Of a stretch of DNA of 64,000 nt, positions 22,786 through 33,280 are shown one piece after another (position 1 is the stretch's first letter; every line of letters starts with the position of its first letter). A program made the translations under genes and the position numbers. Origin of the DNA: Batillaria attramentaria. Lineage: Eukaryota; Mollusca; Gastropoda; Batillariidae. The stretch lies in the NCBI GenBank assembly GCA_018292915.2, contig JACVVK020000039.1, forward strand, positions 1,250,001 to 1,314,000, given 5' to 3'. The notes under the pieces are model-generated. The model ran no database searches, was not told where the DNA came from, and saw only the letters and a program-made list of their open reading frames with translations.

Positions 22786-22966
22786 TGGTCCAACCGAATG
22801 GTGCGAGAACGTGCGAGGACGTGCGAGGAAGAGTTCAAACATGCCAAATAACAGAAATAATTAAACAGAGAATGTGTTACGGTATTTGTATGTTAAAATG
22901 AGAAAATGGGGGTCGGGGTGGGGGTGGGGTCTTTGCTGGAATAGCTAATAATCGAGTAATAATCAC

Positions 22967-23032
<66 letters not shown>

Positions 23033-23174
23033 GTCATGTAAGTGTGCGCTTTTTATTTTGCAATAAAAAAAATCTCTGTCTCCCTCTTAATCATTTCAGT
23101 TCTTTTCCGGGCATGTTCGAACTCTTCCTCACACGCCGCCCTCGCATGTCCTCGCACCATTTGGACGGACCGGC
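22786..23174. repeat. foldback with about 60-bp arms
   Basis: Left arm (GAATGGTGCGAGAACGTGCG...GGAAGAGTTCAAACATGCC) at 22795-22847 mirrors the right arm (GGCATGTTCGAACTCTTCC...GTCCTCGCACCATTTGG) at 23112-23166, with a few mismatches and an 8-bp insertion. The loop includes (GT)32. Confidence 0.75.
22967..23030. repeat. (GT)32
   Basis: Uninterrupted GT tract in the loop of the 22786-23174 foldback. Confidence 0.95.
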
Positions 23175-23589
23175 AGAGGGCAAGGAAAATCGAAGAGAGG
23201 GAGAAAATTACAATAAGAAATGAGAAAGGGCCAGGGGACGCTCCTCAGTCGTTTTCATAATTTCCCGTTGTCCTCCTGCTTCGATGATCAGTTCTGTCAG
23301 AGGGCGGCCAAACTAATTGTGTAGAAAGCGACCGAGTAAATCCCCTGTCGGTAATCATTGTCTGACGGAATATTGGACAGATCAGGAGGCGCGGGGGGAG
23401 GGGGGGGGGTGCAAACAGAGGTGGGGGGGGGGAGCTAAGTTACGGGAGGGAGAGAGAACGCGAAATGAGCAGGAAGCTTTGCTTTACAACGGACCTTACG
23501 GCAGAAGTTACCTTGCGCATACCAATTTCAAAACTTGCCGTTGCTACACTACATGAACTACTCATTTTGCCATTTAATGAAAATGAAAA

Positions 23590-23590
<1 letters not shown>

Positions 23591-23628
<38 letters not shown>

Positions 23629-23646
23629 AGAGAGAGAGAGAGAGAG
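23591..23646. repeat. (GT)n followed by (GA)n
   Basis: GT tract 23591-23624 then GA tract 23627-23646. Confidence 0.9.
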
Positions 23647-23929
23647 TAGTTGCATCACAGCAGCCTCCCCTGATTAGCTCTGTGTGTTACAGCACGCGCC
23701 AAGTGGGAGGGGCGAGCCGTTGGCATGTGGCGGCAGAGAGGTCGTCCAATCGCCTGGCCCGATCAATAGCGAGGTCGGGACACAGCGATTACGTGAGCCA
23801 GCCCCTCCGATAGGCTGCTCTTGCTGCATGGCGCATAATTATCCTGGTTCAGCATACCGCCCGCGGGCAGCAGAGTAAAATGCACGGCTGAACTTGCAAA
23901 TCAACTTGACTTGTACCGAGCTCGGCCGC

Positions 23930-23998
23930 ATGCAGAAGCCATTGTCTTTCGTGTTGCTCTACTTGATACTGGCTGATCAGGTATCAGTCGCAAACTGA
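23930..23998 (+). CDS. possible signal-peptide-encoding first exon or 22-codon ORF
   Basis: ATG in strong context (GGCCGCATGC) opens MQKPLSFVLLYLILADQ, which has the shape of a secretory signal peptide: short polar start, then a Leu/Val-rich core. A possible donor CAG/GTATCA ends the 17-codon open segment in phase 0; without splicing the frame reads VSVAN and stops. The 250 bp upstream are CpG-rich for the window, with CCAAT at 23746-23750. No matching downstream exon is visible, so this may be chance. It lies in the lin-28 intron on the opposite strand. Confidence 0.15.
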   Translation: MQKPLSFVLLYLILADQVSVAN

Positions 23999-24112
23999 TG
24001 ATAGGTGATCGCTTTGTTCCAACATTTTTTTTTTCCAATAGTGAATCATCATCCTTAACGGTGTCATGCAAGCTAAGCACCTCTCTTTTCCCAGTGCTCT
24101 CACACTGTTTGT

Positions 24113-24335
24113 GCTGGAATGTTTCGCCCACAAACAAAATTCAAAATAAATGTTTTTCTAAATCCCGAAACCTAAATAGACCCTTGGCATTAGTAGAGGA
24201 TTGGAATGTGTCGATGTCCGGTGGGTGAGAGAATGCGTGTGATTCATGTGAACGTGCGCGTTGAGTTCAGTTTGCGGCGCTTAGAGCCGAGTAACTGGGA
24301 TAAAGCGCCCATACTCACCAGTTATTATCAATTAA
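24113..24335 (+). mobile_element. S2 SINE, 3' half
   Basis: Starts in the body (GCTGGAATGTTTCGCCCAC) and runs through GAATGCGTGTGATTCATGTG to GGATAAAGCGCCCATACT. No tRNA head. Confidence 0.75.
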
Positions 24336-24835
24336 CTGCATTATTTTGAAACATTTATTCCGTAAACCGACATGCGACGAAACAAAACAAAACCCGCCTC
24401 CTCTTCTTTATCATCCGATCATCGTTACCATCTTACCATAATTATGCCGAGGTAGAGAAGGGTGGCGGTGGGGGGCGGGGTGTCGCTATAGCTCGGGTGG
24501 CGGGCAACAAGAGAGGACTGACAACCGCCAACTAGTTTTGCATTGCTGTTGTTGTTTGTTAATTATAGACTACCGCTGAAACGCAATATTTTTCCCCTCT
24601 TTCTCTGATTTTGAAAATCGATTAGGTTTTGCACCAAACAAAGTACTGTATGTCGTTACTACATCAGAACTGAACTGACATTAGTGAATTTTGGAAGAAT
24701 CAGTTTCGTTTCGTTTCGTTTCGTTTCGTTCAAGCCCTTTGGCTGTATAATACGTCTGATTTCTTTCTCGTCTACCACAGAAAGGTAGAACAGTCGTTAC
24801 AATAAATACTATTCTTCTTCTTATCATCAGCGTTT

Positions 24836-25460
24836 AAAATGGTCTATGATCAAAAAGAAGAACAAGTGTGTAGCACGTGGCATGAGGAAGTGGCGCGAGA
24901 AGCCACGAGCAAACGTCTGCAAAACAGGCACATTATGCTAGGGGTGTCTGAGGACATGCTCCCGCCGGAATTTTATTTCAAAAATATAGACAAAAAGATG
25001 TGCATTTTGGCATGATTTTAACACTTTCAGCCCTGCCACCGTATCACCTACGGTCTCCCAGACCCTAACAATAATATGCGTGTATGTGACCGACTCTCAT
25101 ACGCTCTGCACAGTGGAAGATTCCCCTACAGGATGGATCCAATGCTTTTTGAGAAATAGGGTTTTGTACATGCAGGAGCCCAGCTGTAGATCTAGCACAC
25201 CTGAGACACTTCCAGGCAGAAAGCGTTATCGCTCTTGAGATTCCTTCAGGGATGAAAGTGTTAAGTGCTTCAGAGGATAAAACACTCTTTCTTGTTGAGA
25301 TAACTGTTTAAAATTGGACCAAAATCTGTGCAGTTTGTGCATTCTGTGCACTTGTGAGTCAAAGCTTCAGAGACAGAAACGCATTTTTTTTTTTCAGAAA
25401 ACGAACATTTTTCAACAAAGGTAGAAATTCACCACTGAAAAGGTCCACTTTAAGTCCTAT
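24836..25460 (+). repeat. repeat family C, copy 2
   Basis: Begins AATGGTCTATGATCAAAAAG; contains GTGCATTTTGGCATGATTTT, AAGTGCTTCAGAGGATAAAAC and AAAGGTAGAAATTCACC. About 230 bp in the middle (25020-25260) is unlike the other copies. Confidence 0.65.
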
Positions 25461-25904
25461 ATAATTATTTCGTTCAGCAGGCAAAACTCAGCGGAAGGAG
25501 ACGAAAGCGAAATCGATTTCGCTGGTCCTTCCAAAGTTCACCATTCATTTTCAAAGCCGCTGTTCCTGGTCAGTTCGGATTTTCCGAAGATTTAATTCCA
25601 CAGCGTGATTCATGCCCTGTTGTGAATTCCCCAGTGAGTGATCGCGTGCCATAAAACATGACTCGTTACATTCTTTTTCAGCGGTACTGATTTAAAACTC
25701 TTGTGGCGGATTGCATGCACTAAAATTCCTGAAATACTGTCACTCCGGCCGACCCGATAAAAACTTGCCAACGGAACAAAGATTAACAAATTTACTCTGT
25801 TTCGCATTTGTTTTATTCTTAAATTACTTAAGTGTTTCCGAAGTAATCAGCTCTAGGGGACAACAACAGCAACAACGACAGCAACACTCCCTCCCCCCTC
25901 CACC

Positions 25905-26165
25905 ACTAAAATTACAATCCAAATTTCCGAAACTCACACAGTGAGCTGACTCTAGTCTCACACGATGGTAACGTGTGAGAGAATGCGCGTGATTCACGTA
26001 AGCGTGCGTGTTGCGCTTCAGTTCGCGACGCTTTGAGCCATGCACTTGGGTAAAGCGCCTATATTGTTACAGTATATTATCGATGCGCGTGATTCACGTA
26101 AGCGTGCGTGTCGCAATTCAGTTTGAGCCAAGCACATGGGTAAAGCCCCTATATTATCGTCACAT
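25905..26165 (+). mobile_element. S2 SINE tail with internal duplication
   Basis: The tail motif GCGTGATTCACGTAAGCGTG occurs twice, at 25985 and 26086. Each is followed by a GTAAAGCSCCTATATT end, so the terminal about 80 bp is duplicated in tandem. Confidence 0.75.
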
Positions 26166-26300
26166 TATCATCACTAAGTGCCTGAATAAAATGTAGACAC
26201 TAAGCGTAACCCACTTCTTCGTATACTGTACGATTTTTTTTTCCCTTCTTCTTCTTCTTTTTTTTTTTTTAAAGTTCCTCCTCTAGAGCAAATATCTTAC

Positions 26301-26473
26301 CTGATCTTTCGGAATTTTTTCCGTGACATGGGTCGGCGGTCACTACCCCGACACTCGGCGCCCCCGACACCACACACGAAGGTCGCCTCGATCCCCTTGT
26401 CCGACGGCTTGGACTCGAACTCCACCACCTCGCCCTCTCCCAGACTCCGGAAACCAGCCTTGTAGATGATGGA
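26301..26473 (-). CDS. lin-28: lin-28, middle coding exon: second half of cold-shock domain and basic linker
   Basis: The exon starts in phase 0 after the acceptor GTCGTTGCAG and ends after two bases of a codon at AAGATCAG/GTAAGAT, a strong donor. It gives 57 residues plus the split Arg. It opens SIIYKAGFRSLGEGEVVEF, the Lin28 equivalent of the human ...EGFRSLKEGEAVEF strand. It continues through KGIEATFVCGVGGAECRGSDRRP to a basic stretch MSRKKFRKIR, the usual linker between cold-shock domain and zinc knuckles. The exon boundaries match those of vertebrate LIN28 genes: split after the VFVHQ motif and just before the first zinc-knuckle CYNC. A (TC)n microsatellite lies about 40-75 bases upstream of the acceptor. 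Confidence 0.97.
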
Positions 26474-26505
26474 CTGCAACGACACGCAAGGTCAAGGACG
26501 TTACC

Positions 26506-26509
<4 letters not shown>

Positions 26510-26549
<40 letters not shown>
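26510..26549. repeat. (GA)n next to the lin-28 middle exon
   Basis: On the transcript strand this is a (TC)n pyrimidine tract 37-75 nt upstream of the acceptor at 26474, possibly contributing to splice-site strength. Confidence 0.9.
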
Positions 26550-26555
<6 letters not shown>

Positions 26556-27172
26556 TCATGCTGGCTTAATGCTCCGTCCCAAAATGCAAGACTGCCGTGA
26601 AACAATTATTTCACGGAATGAACACTCGTCTTAGCACCCAAGGACAAGGTTGTCACCATGGTGATTTAGAGACAGTCTCGCTGGCTTCTCGCGCATAACG
26701 AGGGGACTGTCATGCCACATCCAGTTTTCACCAACAACGGTTTGAATTTTTTTTTTTCGAATCCGGTTCGGTGCACAAACTGCAGCAACAGCATCTGATA
26801 TTCACGCGATTCATGGGGAAAAACAAAACAAACAAAAAAAAAACCCACAAAAAAAACCAAACAAACATCGCACCTGTTTGTTTTATTTCACGAAAATAAG
26901 CCTGCAACACGCAGGAACAATATCACAGTATCCAGCACCACGAATCCTTAGTCAAATCACATCTCACTATGACTTCAGTTCAACGCCGCTTTTAGTCCTA
27001 TTTTTTTCCCCTGTAGCTCCACGCTGCAAATAGTCATATACCACCTAAATGCAAAATAACTACAAAAGACGGGGGAAATCGCCATGCAGGGAAAGGGGAC
27101 ACCACATCTAACAATGTATGACCATATGCGAAGACACTGCAGTCACAGAGTGTACCTAAACCGCCGACATAC

Positions 27173-27247
27173 CTCCTCCACCTCTCCAGTGACGCGAGCT
27201 AAAAATCGATCTCCGGTGTCTGGCTTGACGTCGAGCTCCTGTGCTTG
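27173..27247 (-). CDS. candidate cassette exon within the lin-28 cold-shock-domain intron
   Basis: Exactly 75 bp (25 codons) lie open between GGGACCCAG and GAGGAG/GTATGT on the minus strand, in phase 0 at both ends. It could therefore be included between the two cold-shock exons without shifting frame. The peptide begins QAQELDVKPDTGDRF and ends ARVTGEVEE; it is charged and protein-like. The donor is good. The acceptor has a weak polypyrimidine tract, which lowers confidence. It lies about 700 bp upstream of the middle lin-28 exon. Inclusion would insert 25 residues right after VFVHQ, in the loop between cold-shock strands. I know of no such exon in other Lin28 genes, so this is inference from phase and splice edges only. 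Confidence 0.25.
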
Positions 27248-27612
27248 CTGGGTCCCGACATTATTATGTGATAGTCACATTAAAGGGACACCTGCTACCA
27301 TATCTTAATGCTCACAGATAGTTTCGAGCTGTTTTCTTGGTACATATACCTATCATCGCACCACTCAGACACCTAGACGGTGACAGCGTCTGTAATGCTG
27401 GTACTGAGCCAACAGCAGCGCACTCAACGACGCGGCGACCACACTGAGCGCTCCAGTACTGTACCAACAGTCGTACAATGTGAATGGTAGCAATGGCCCG
27501 CGTATGACAGACTATTTTGCGCGTGCTGGCGAAGTCGCAAGCACAACTGTTCGAAAACAAAAGTTGCCTCTTTGTAAATCATGTTGACCTCCGACTTAGC
27601 GTAGTTCATTGC

Positions 27613-27786
27613 GGGGAGCCGGGGTGGCCGAATGGTAGAGCGTTGGACTTCTAATGCTCGGGTCGTGAGTTACACGCGTAGCCCGGCTGGGGCCAAATAG
27701 GTGTGCTTTTTCATCGTTGCCCCGTCTTTGATATCACCCGTTCGTGGTGGAAAAGGACGTTAAGCCCCGAAACACCCACCCACCCG
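27613..27786 (+). mobile_element. S1 SINE, near full length
   Basis: GGGTGGCCGAATGGTAGAGC head, CTCGGGTCGTGAGTT, then ATATCACCCGTTCGTGGTGG and GGACGTTAAGCCC tail. A short ACACGCGTAG insertion disrupts the B box. Confidence 0.8.
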
Positions 27787-28203
27787 TAATTAAATGCTGG
27801 TGATAAGTACACGAACCAGCGACTGTGACATCGAACTTTTTGGGTCAGCTGCACACGGTAAACATACCGTGATACATCACACACAGACACAATAATCGCG
27901 TGATCAGAGCTGAATCGGAGATACCACTGGTTAAAATAAAACCAGATAAACCTCGATACAATGAAACATGTGGCAGTGGTGATGTGACACACGGCCTGGA
28001 TTTACGACACACGGGCGCCGCCACCACCTGACCACCCCTCTCAGTACAAGAAACACAAAAGCAGATCATCTGACAGAGAGTGGTGCATATGTGAAGGTGT
28101 TGATTACATACGCACAAAATATACGGCCTTAAATGGGAGCGGAAAAGCAAAAACGACCACGTTCTACGTTCCGCTTTCTTCATCCTTCTCCTCCTCCTTA
28201 TCA

Positions 28204-28862
28204 GGGGGTGTAGACAAAATGGATGCGATGTTTCCAGTGCTATCCCGCACGTTCGGTTACTTTGCTACAAAGGCGAACATAATTATGTCCTATCATTTCT
28301 GCGCCACAGTAGACAATATTCAGAACACGCGTCCTTCCTACGAAGTCTCAATACGTATAACAAGCATAACAACAGCGTGGGGAAACAATATAGCATCTGT
28401 GACAATTGTGGTGACTCTGGCCGGCTTAAGTGGCCATGCCGTCCGCCATTTTCCTCAACTTTGTACATGCGCACAACAGCTCTCCCTGAGCAGCCAATCA
28501 GAGCGCAGGATCGGCCAAAGGATCGCGAGGGTTCCCACGACACGCTATGCAGACCTCGAACCTAGTTCCGCGAACCTTTCGAACCAGGGTTTGCGCACAA
28601 GTATTTGGTCGGTTAAGAAACAACGTGCGCGAACCTAGTTCGCCGTACTCTTCGAACCTAGTTCGCGAACCAAAAGTCCGCCCGGTTAAGAACGGCCTTT
28701 AGGAACATAGAGGCATTACTGGTCAACCAGGACATCTATCTTATCATAATTCCCACGTATATGAGAGCCCTCTGCTTGGAAACGTTGTACTGGCGGCGTG
28801 CTACCGTTTGGAGCGGAGTAGCACCAGGCACACTCACGTCCGTTGGTGTTACCCCCCGTGGT
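28204..28862. mobile_element. MITE-like element, family M, copy 1
   Basis: Left end GGGGGTGTAGACAAAATGG then TGTTTCCAGTGCTATCCCGC. The right end reads as an imperfect reverse complement (GGAGCGGAGTAGCACC ... TACCCCCC). No transposase. Inside, 28555-28680 has four copies of a CGAACC/GTTCGCGAAC motif. Confidence 0.5.
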
Positions 28863-29179
28863 TATAAGATGTCACCAGCAGCTGGCGCAAGCGCTAGTTA
28901 CTTGCTGGCGCCATGAGTTACGACAATGACAGGCTGCAAGTGGGTGTCAATTTTCTTCACAAATAGTCCGCGGTATTTGGCTTAATGCTTTTTAATCTGA
29001 GGCAGGATACATTCAACTCACAAGAACGTGCCGAAAGGGCAGAGTTCACGCTTCTTTACACGTCACTGGCACTGGGATAGCCGAGTTCAGTTTCTAACGC
29101 AACAGGCTGTCGATCAGTACTGATTGCGCAGCGTGTCCGGAATGATAATGTCGAGTTTAACCAGTTGGCGTCTCACGCA

Positions 29180-29360
29180 TGAAAACAGACTAGACTACAC
29201 TGAGACTTGGCTCTAGTCTAAGGCTTACTAAGTCGGGACTATCATCAAGGTGCATTACCGTTGAGTCCCTGATTCAGTCAGTCACAGGCGTGCCTTAGTC
29301 TCTGTTTATGCATATATTGTAGTAATGTTTTAGTCTCAGTTTAGTGCAGCTAGTTTCCCA
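29180..29360. mobile_element. MITE family D, copy 2
   Basis: Left ACTAGACTACACTGAGACT and right AGTCTCAGTTTAGTGCAGCT form imperfect inverted ends; the interior matches 22397-22575. Confidence 0.6.
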
Positions 29361-29529
29361 CTTTAACGTCCTTGTCTCTGCCACACATCTGATCCTTGAA
29401 TTTCTGCTGCGACCATCATCAAAATCCCTCTTAACAAATAAATAAATAAATAAATTATACTGTTATCAATTTAGGCCGTGTATGATGCTGCTCACTATAT
29501 GTTTGTAGTTAAATGTATGCGTGGAGGCT

Positions 29530-29648
29530 TGTTGTGTGTGTTTCTGGGTGAGTGAGTGTGTTCATTGTAAGGCGCCTGGGCTCCTGCGGGAGGGATGGCG
29601 TCCCTTAAATACCCATATTATTATTATCATTATTATTATTATTATCAA
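29530..29648 (+). mobile_element. LINE-like 3' tail ending in ATT repeats
   Basis: GTAAGGCGCCTGGGCTCCTG...GGCGTCCC then (ATT)n with variants. It matches 46540-46614 and less closely 36228-36300. Confidence 0.5.
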
Positions 29649-29828
29649 GTACTTCAGATCTGTGGCGAATGTCGCAAACACAATTTGGAAAAACAAATAG
29701 TTTATCCCAGTGTTTTCACTCTGCTCGTATTCCAAAAATACGACACTCGCCGTGCCCCCCCCCCCCCCCCCTCCCCCGTTCGATAAACACACTGGTCACA
29801 AACAAACTGATGAATAAAGCCAGTAACC

Positions 29829-29998
29829 GGGGGGTGAGAGTTTGGGAGTTTAACGGCCTTTTCTATCACATATTGGTGATATCAAAGACGGGGCAACGAG
29901 AAAAGGCCAGCACAAATGTTTGGCCCCAGCCGGGATTCGAACTCGCGACCCGAGCATTGCAAGTCCACCGCTCTACCATTCGGCCATACCGGCCCCCG
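29829..29998 (-). mobile_element. S1 SINE, full length
   Basis: B box as GGGATTCGAACTCGCG on the plus strand and the A-box end at GCTCTACCATTCGGCC. The body GTGATATCAAAGACGGGGCA is as in the other copies. Confidence 0.8.
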
Positions 29999-30679
29999 AA
30001 CAAATAGATTAGAGTTTAAATTAGACACATTTGGAAGTTCTCAGAAGCAAAGTCTTTTTTCTGAATCATTCATTCTTTCTTTCTCAGAATTATGACAACG
30101 AGTCTACTTTTAGATTTTGTTTTTTATTGTTTGATCTTCTCTTTTGACCAAACAAGTGCAAAATTATACATTTCCTGAAAGGTTATTGGATGAAGAATTT
30201 AAACCACCGTAACTTTGACCGAAGTGGATATGATCAGGGGAGACGATCAGAAACAAGGGAAATAATCTGAACACAATTGTTTCTACAGTATACATGGTGA
30301 AGCGAGCTCCGCGGGACGTATGACGACTAGTCAGTACTGGTAACAGCAACGGTAAAAGCAGTGCAGTACTGTAGTAAACGGCAAATTAATCATTTAAAAG
30401 TGACTTGGTCACGACCGACCGAACTGAAAAGCGTCAGGATGGACTATGTCAACAACGTGAAGACCCCAGGGAAGCCACGCAGCAAAGATGGTAGAATTAG
30501 CAAAACTCCTGGGTAATCAGGACAGAGCCGAATTTCGCGTTAGTACTTTCAACTGGACTAAACTAACAGTCTTCGCTAGTCAAGTGAATCGCGATCATTG
30601 TGGTAATCCTCCAAGGTAAATCTCAGTAGAATTTATCCTCCCCCTTACCCAACCCCCACCACTACCAACCCCATGCGCG

Positions 30680-30681
<2 letters not shown>

Positions 30682-30742
<61 letters not shown>
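30682..30742. repeat. (CA)30
   Basis: Uninterrupted CA dinucleotide tract. Confidence 0.95.
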
Positions 30743-30743
<1 letters not shown>

Positions 30744-31179
30744 GTCCTGTTCACTATCTACAGATTAGCAAGGACGAGACTGAAGAAAAGACTGCGTTCT
30801 TTATCTTTTATCCCGGGAAAAGTAAATAGTCCCTTAAATTTGTCGGGTAATCTTGGTCCTCGCTGGTCCGTCTTTGATATCTCGCCCGTGTGGAATCCTT
30901 TACCAACCAACAGTACTCAGTCCTGGCAAACCAAGACTGTCTCCTTCCGGCGCCTCAGTTTCACGAGTTGCTCCCCTTCCCACTGCTGCGTGACGGACTC
31001 AGTACTGGCAACTTAGGCCACGTAACGACAATCGTATAAGAATCGATCCGCCATCTTGCAGCATGTGGCTGACACGAACATGTATACGTACCTCAGCCAA
31101 AAAACGACCACAGTGTCAAAGCTTGCACTATGCATCGGAACACCGCTGAATTCCAAGCACAGACCGACTGTTTCACAAA

Positions 31180-31454
31180 GCTGCGGCGGTATAATACCCA
31201 GCAACCAGACATCAGTAGCACTATCCAGGCAAGGTAGCTCGGGTCTTCGGCTGACCCGTGTGTCCTTCGTGTTACAAGTGTTAGAACAAAGACATAACGG
31301 GCAGCGGTCGTATTCGCACCAAGGGCCCACCCTTGGGAACACTCTCTCAAAAAAAAAAACATGCGGCATAATTATAGAATCGGTCCCAGTGTTTCAAACT
31401 GCAGCCAAAACACACTTGTTCTTATCCCAGGAGCAGCAAAGAGGGATTGACAGA

Positions 31455-31517
<63 letters not shown>

Positions 31518-31655
31518 CACAATTGCTGTGTCTTTCATTGTTCTCTCTGGTATTATTTTCATGCCACTTTATGTCATTTTATTTTTCTTGACTTTGTAAG
31601 CGCTTTGAGAGTAAGCGCTGTATAAATATCCATTACTGAATGATATTATTATTAT
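31180..31655 (+). mobile_element. 3' relic of a LINE reverse-transcriptase ORF and 3' UTR
   Basis: Decayed frames read SSGLRLTRV, then GPTLGNTLSKK and ESVPVFQTAAKTHLF, matching the C-terminal pattern of CR1/L2-like elements (SSxGLRL...AP.LWNxLP...ES...FKxxLKTHLF). The expected Trp is Gly here. A (TG)n tract (31459-31516) has expanded within it. The 3' end AAGCGCTTTGAGAGTAAGCG CTGTATAAAT is followed by an ATT-rich tail, the classic end of such elements. Confidence 0.7.
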
Positions 31656-32254
31656 AACGGGGCTATCAGAACGGAAAGGCTGCCTGTGAGAAGAAGATTA
31701 AATGTCTCTCATTTAGTAATATAACCTCTCATTCAACTCAATTCCTATCAAGTAAGTTTGGGGTTGTGCGCCAGCTGGCTAACTAACTAAAATAATATTG
31801 ATTTCATGTCTGCATGCATTTAAATTTGACTCAATGGCAGTGTTGCACTTCGATTATACTCGTGTGTTTGCTGCAATAACCGTAAATCTTGCTGTTTTTT
31901 TCTGAGAGTAATCGTCATCAGATGTTTTGAATTTTTGTAGCAGCGGAAACGTTTGCCGCTTTTTGACTAACCCTCGGAAGGCGCTCGTCAATCAAGGAGC
32001 GCTACCCTTGGAGTACATGGAGTACTGGGAGAGAGACATTCTTCGGGAGACTAGTGACGGACAGTGCACCGCGGAATGTGGTTGAGACGGAGAGAAGGGC
32101 AGGAAAACATAGTACTTCCGGTCATCAGCGGTAGCACAATGGGCAGCAGGTGCACACGCCACCCGAACGCGGTCATGTGGGGGCTTCGGGTGGAGGAGAG
32201 AAAGGAGGGGGTGGGGGAGATGGTGAGATGGACAGGGGTGGGGGAGGGAGTTGT

Positions 32255-32279
32255 GGGGGGGGGGGGGGGGGGGGGGGGG
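32255..32279. repeat. G25 homopolymer
   Basis: Uninterrupted G-run within a G-rich plus strand (32170-32280); quadruplex-prone. Confidence 0.9.
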
Positions 32280-32944
32280 TTCAGGTCACTGACCATGTTG
32301 TGTGACCATCTGCCGGCCACATCCAGCCAGCACTTTTAGTGGCGGCCATTATACCAATTGTACATCGGCGGGTACTGTGGCGTAATACTGACAACAAACG
32401 AAAATCTAGTTAGGAAGTTGTTCCTGTCATCTGTTTATCTATACATCTATTCATCGTAAGCAGGCTATCTATCTGTCTATCTGCTTCTCAGTTGTGTTAC
32501 AGGCGAAATTTCCCTCGGATATTGTAATTTTACACACATACGACATCTTATATATTTGTTTGCTTGCTTGCTCCCTTATTTGTGGACAATTTCTTTTCAA
32601 AACGTCTGGACAAAATATTTCTTTCTTTCTTTCTTTGTTTATTTTACCCATGTTTTGTTGACGTTGTAATTCAAACTTTCAAATGTAAAAACAAACTCTA
32701 CGTCAAAGGTAAAGACAAAGGTACATTTTATTGGATTCCCGTAAAACAGGAAGACTCTCCACACAAAAAAATGAATTCTTTACACACACTCATATAATCT
32801 CCTGTACTAACATGAGATATAATTTAAACAATAATACAACCAAAGCATATTTCACTAAGACATTAACTAAAGCATCCAGTTTCAACTACTAACGCCAACG
32901 AGAAACAACCGAATATCAATGCGCGCGGACTATGATGGACAAGT

Positions 32945-33280
32945 AAAGGTTACACACCACAAATAACTTCCGGGGTATGAAGTTACCGCAATTCCGCTGA
33001 ACTGATCTAGAATTTTTGCCCCTTTTTAAAATTGTGTGCAGAGTATTTAAAAAAGACCATTTGGGGCTGTTTGTTGGCTTTGTAAATAAGCCGGTTCCAT
33101 GCCAGGTGATAGTGAAAACAGGGAAAAATAAGCCTGGGCTGTGTTGTGTGTAGTCATGCGCGGCTGACACAAGAGCTAGCAGACGACAGAGGAGTGAGGG
33201 TGAAAGTGATAGCTGCTGGCATTAACAAACAACGGAATATTGGAATCTGTTCAATAATTCCCTACACAAGAGTCTTTGGC
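32945..33280 (+). repeat. dispersed repeat family E, copy 2
   Basis: Homologous in opposite orientation to 2512-2815. It encodes LADDRG...KQRNIGIC in the corresponding frame. Nature unknown; it could be part of an unrecognised mobile element. Confidence 0.65.

Larger units (their letters stand above)
15987..26300 (-). other. lin-28: lin-28 intron before the zinc-knuckle exon
   Basis: Intron of 10.3 kb with GTAAGAT donor and TTTCAG acceptor. It holds full SINEs (19396-19795, 21786-22182, 20804-20974), a partial SINE (24113-24335), a 32-bp tandem array (17699-17859), a 60-bp-arm foldback (22786-23174), a family-D MITE (22397-22575), a family-C repeat (24836-25460) and long GT tracts. 16055-16220 is almost purely A and C on the plus strand, making a G/U tract 70-230 nt before the acceptor. 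A possible small signal-peptide exon on the plus strand is listed separately. I see no other gene. Confidence 0.9.

Noticed and set aside
28430..28520. Gene promoter suggested by CCGCCATTTT and AGCCAATCAG
   Set aside because: It lies inside a family-M MITE and no open frame follows; probably element sequence.
31013..31369. 118-codon minus-strand frame
   Set aside because: It is antisense to the LINE relic, whose own frame shows the recognisable retrotransposon motif.
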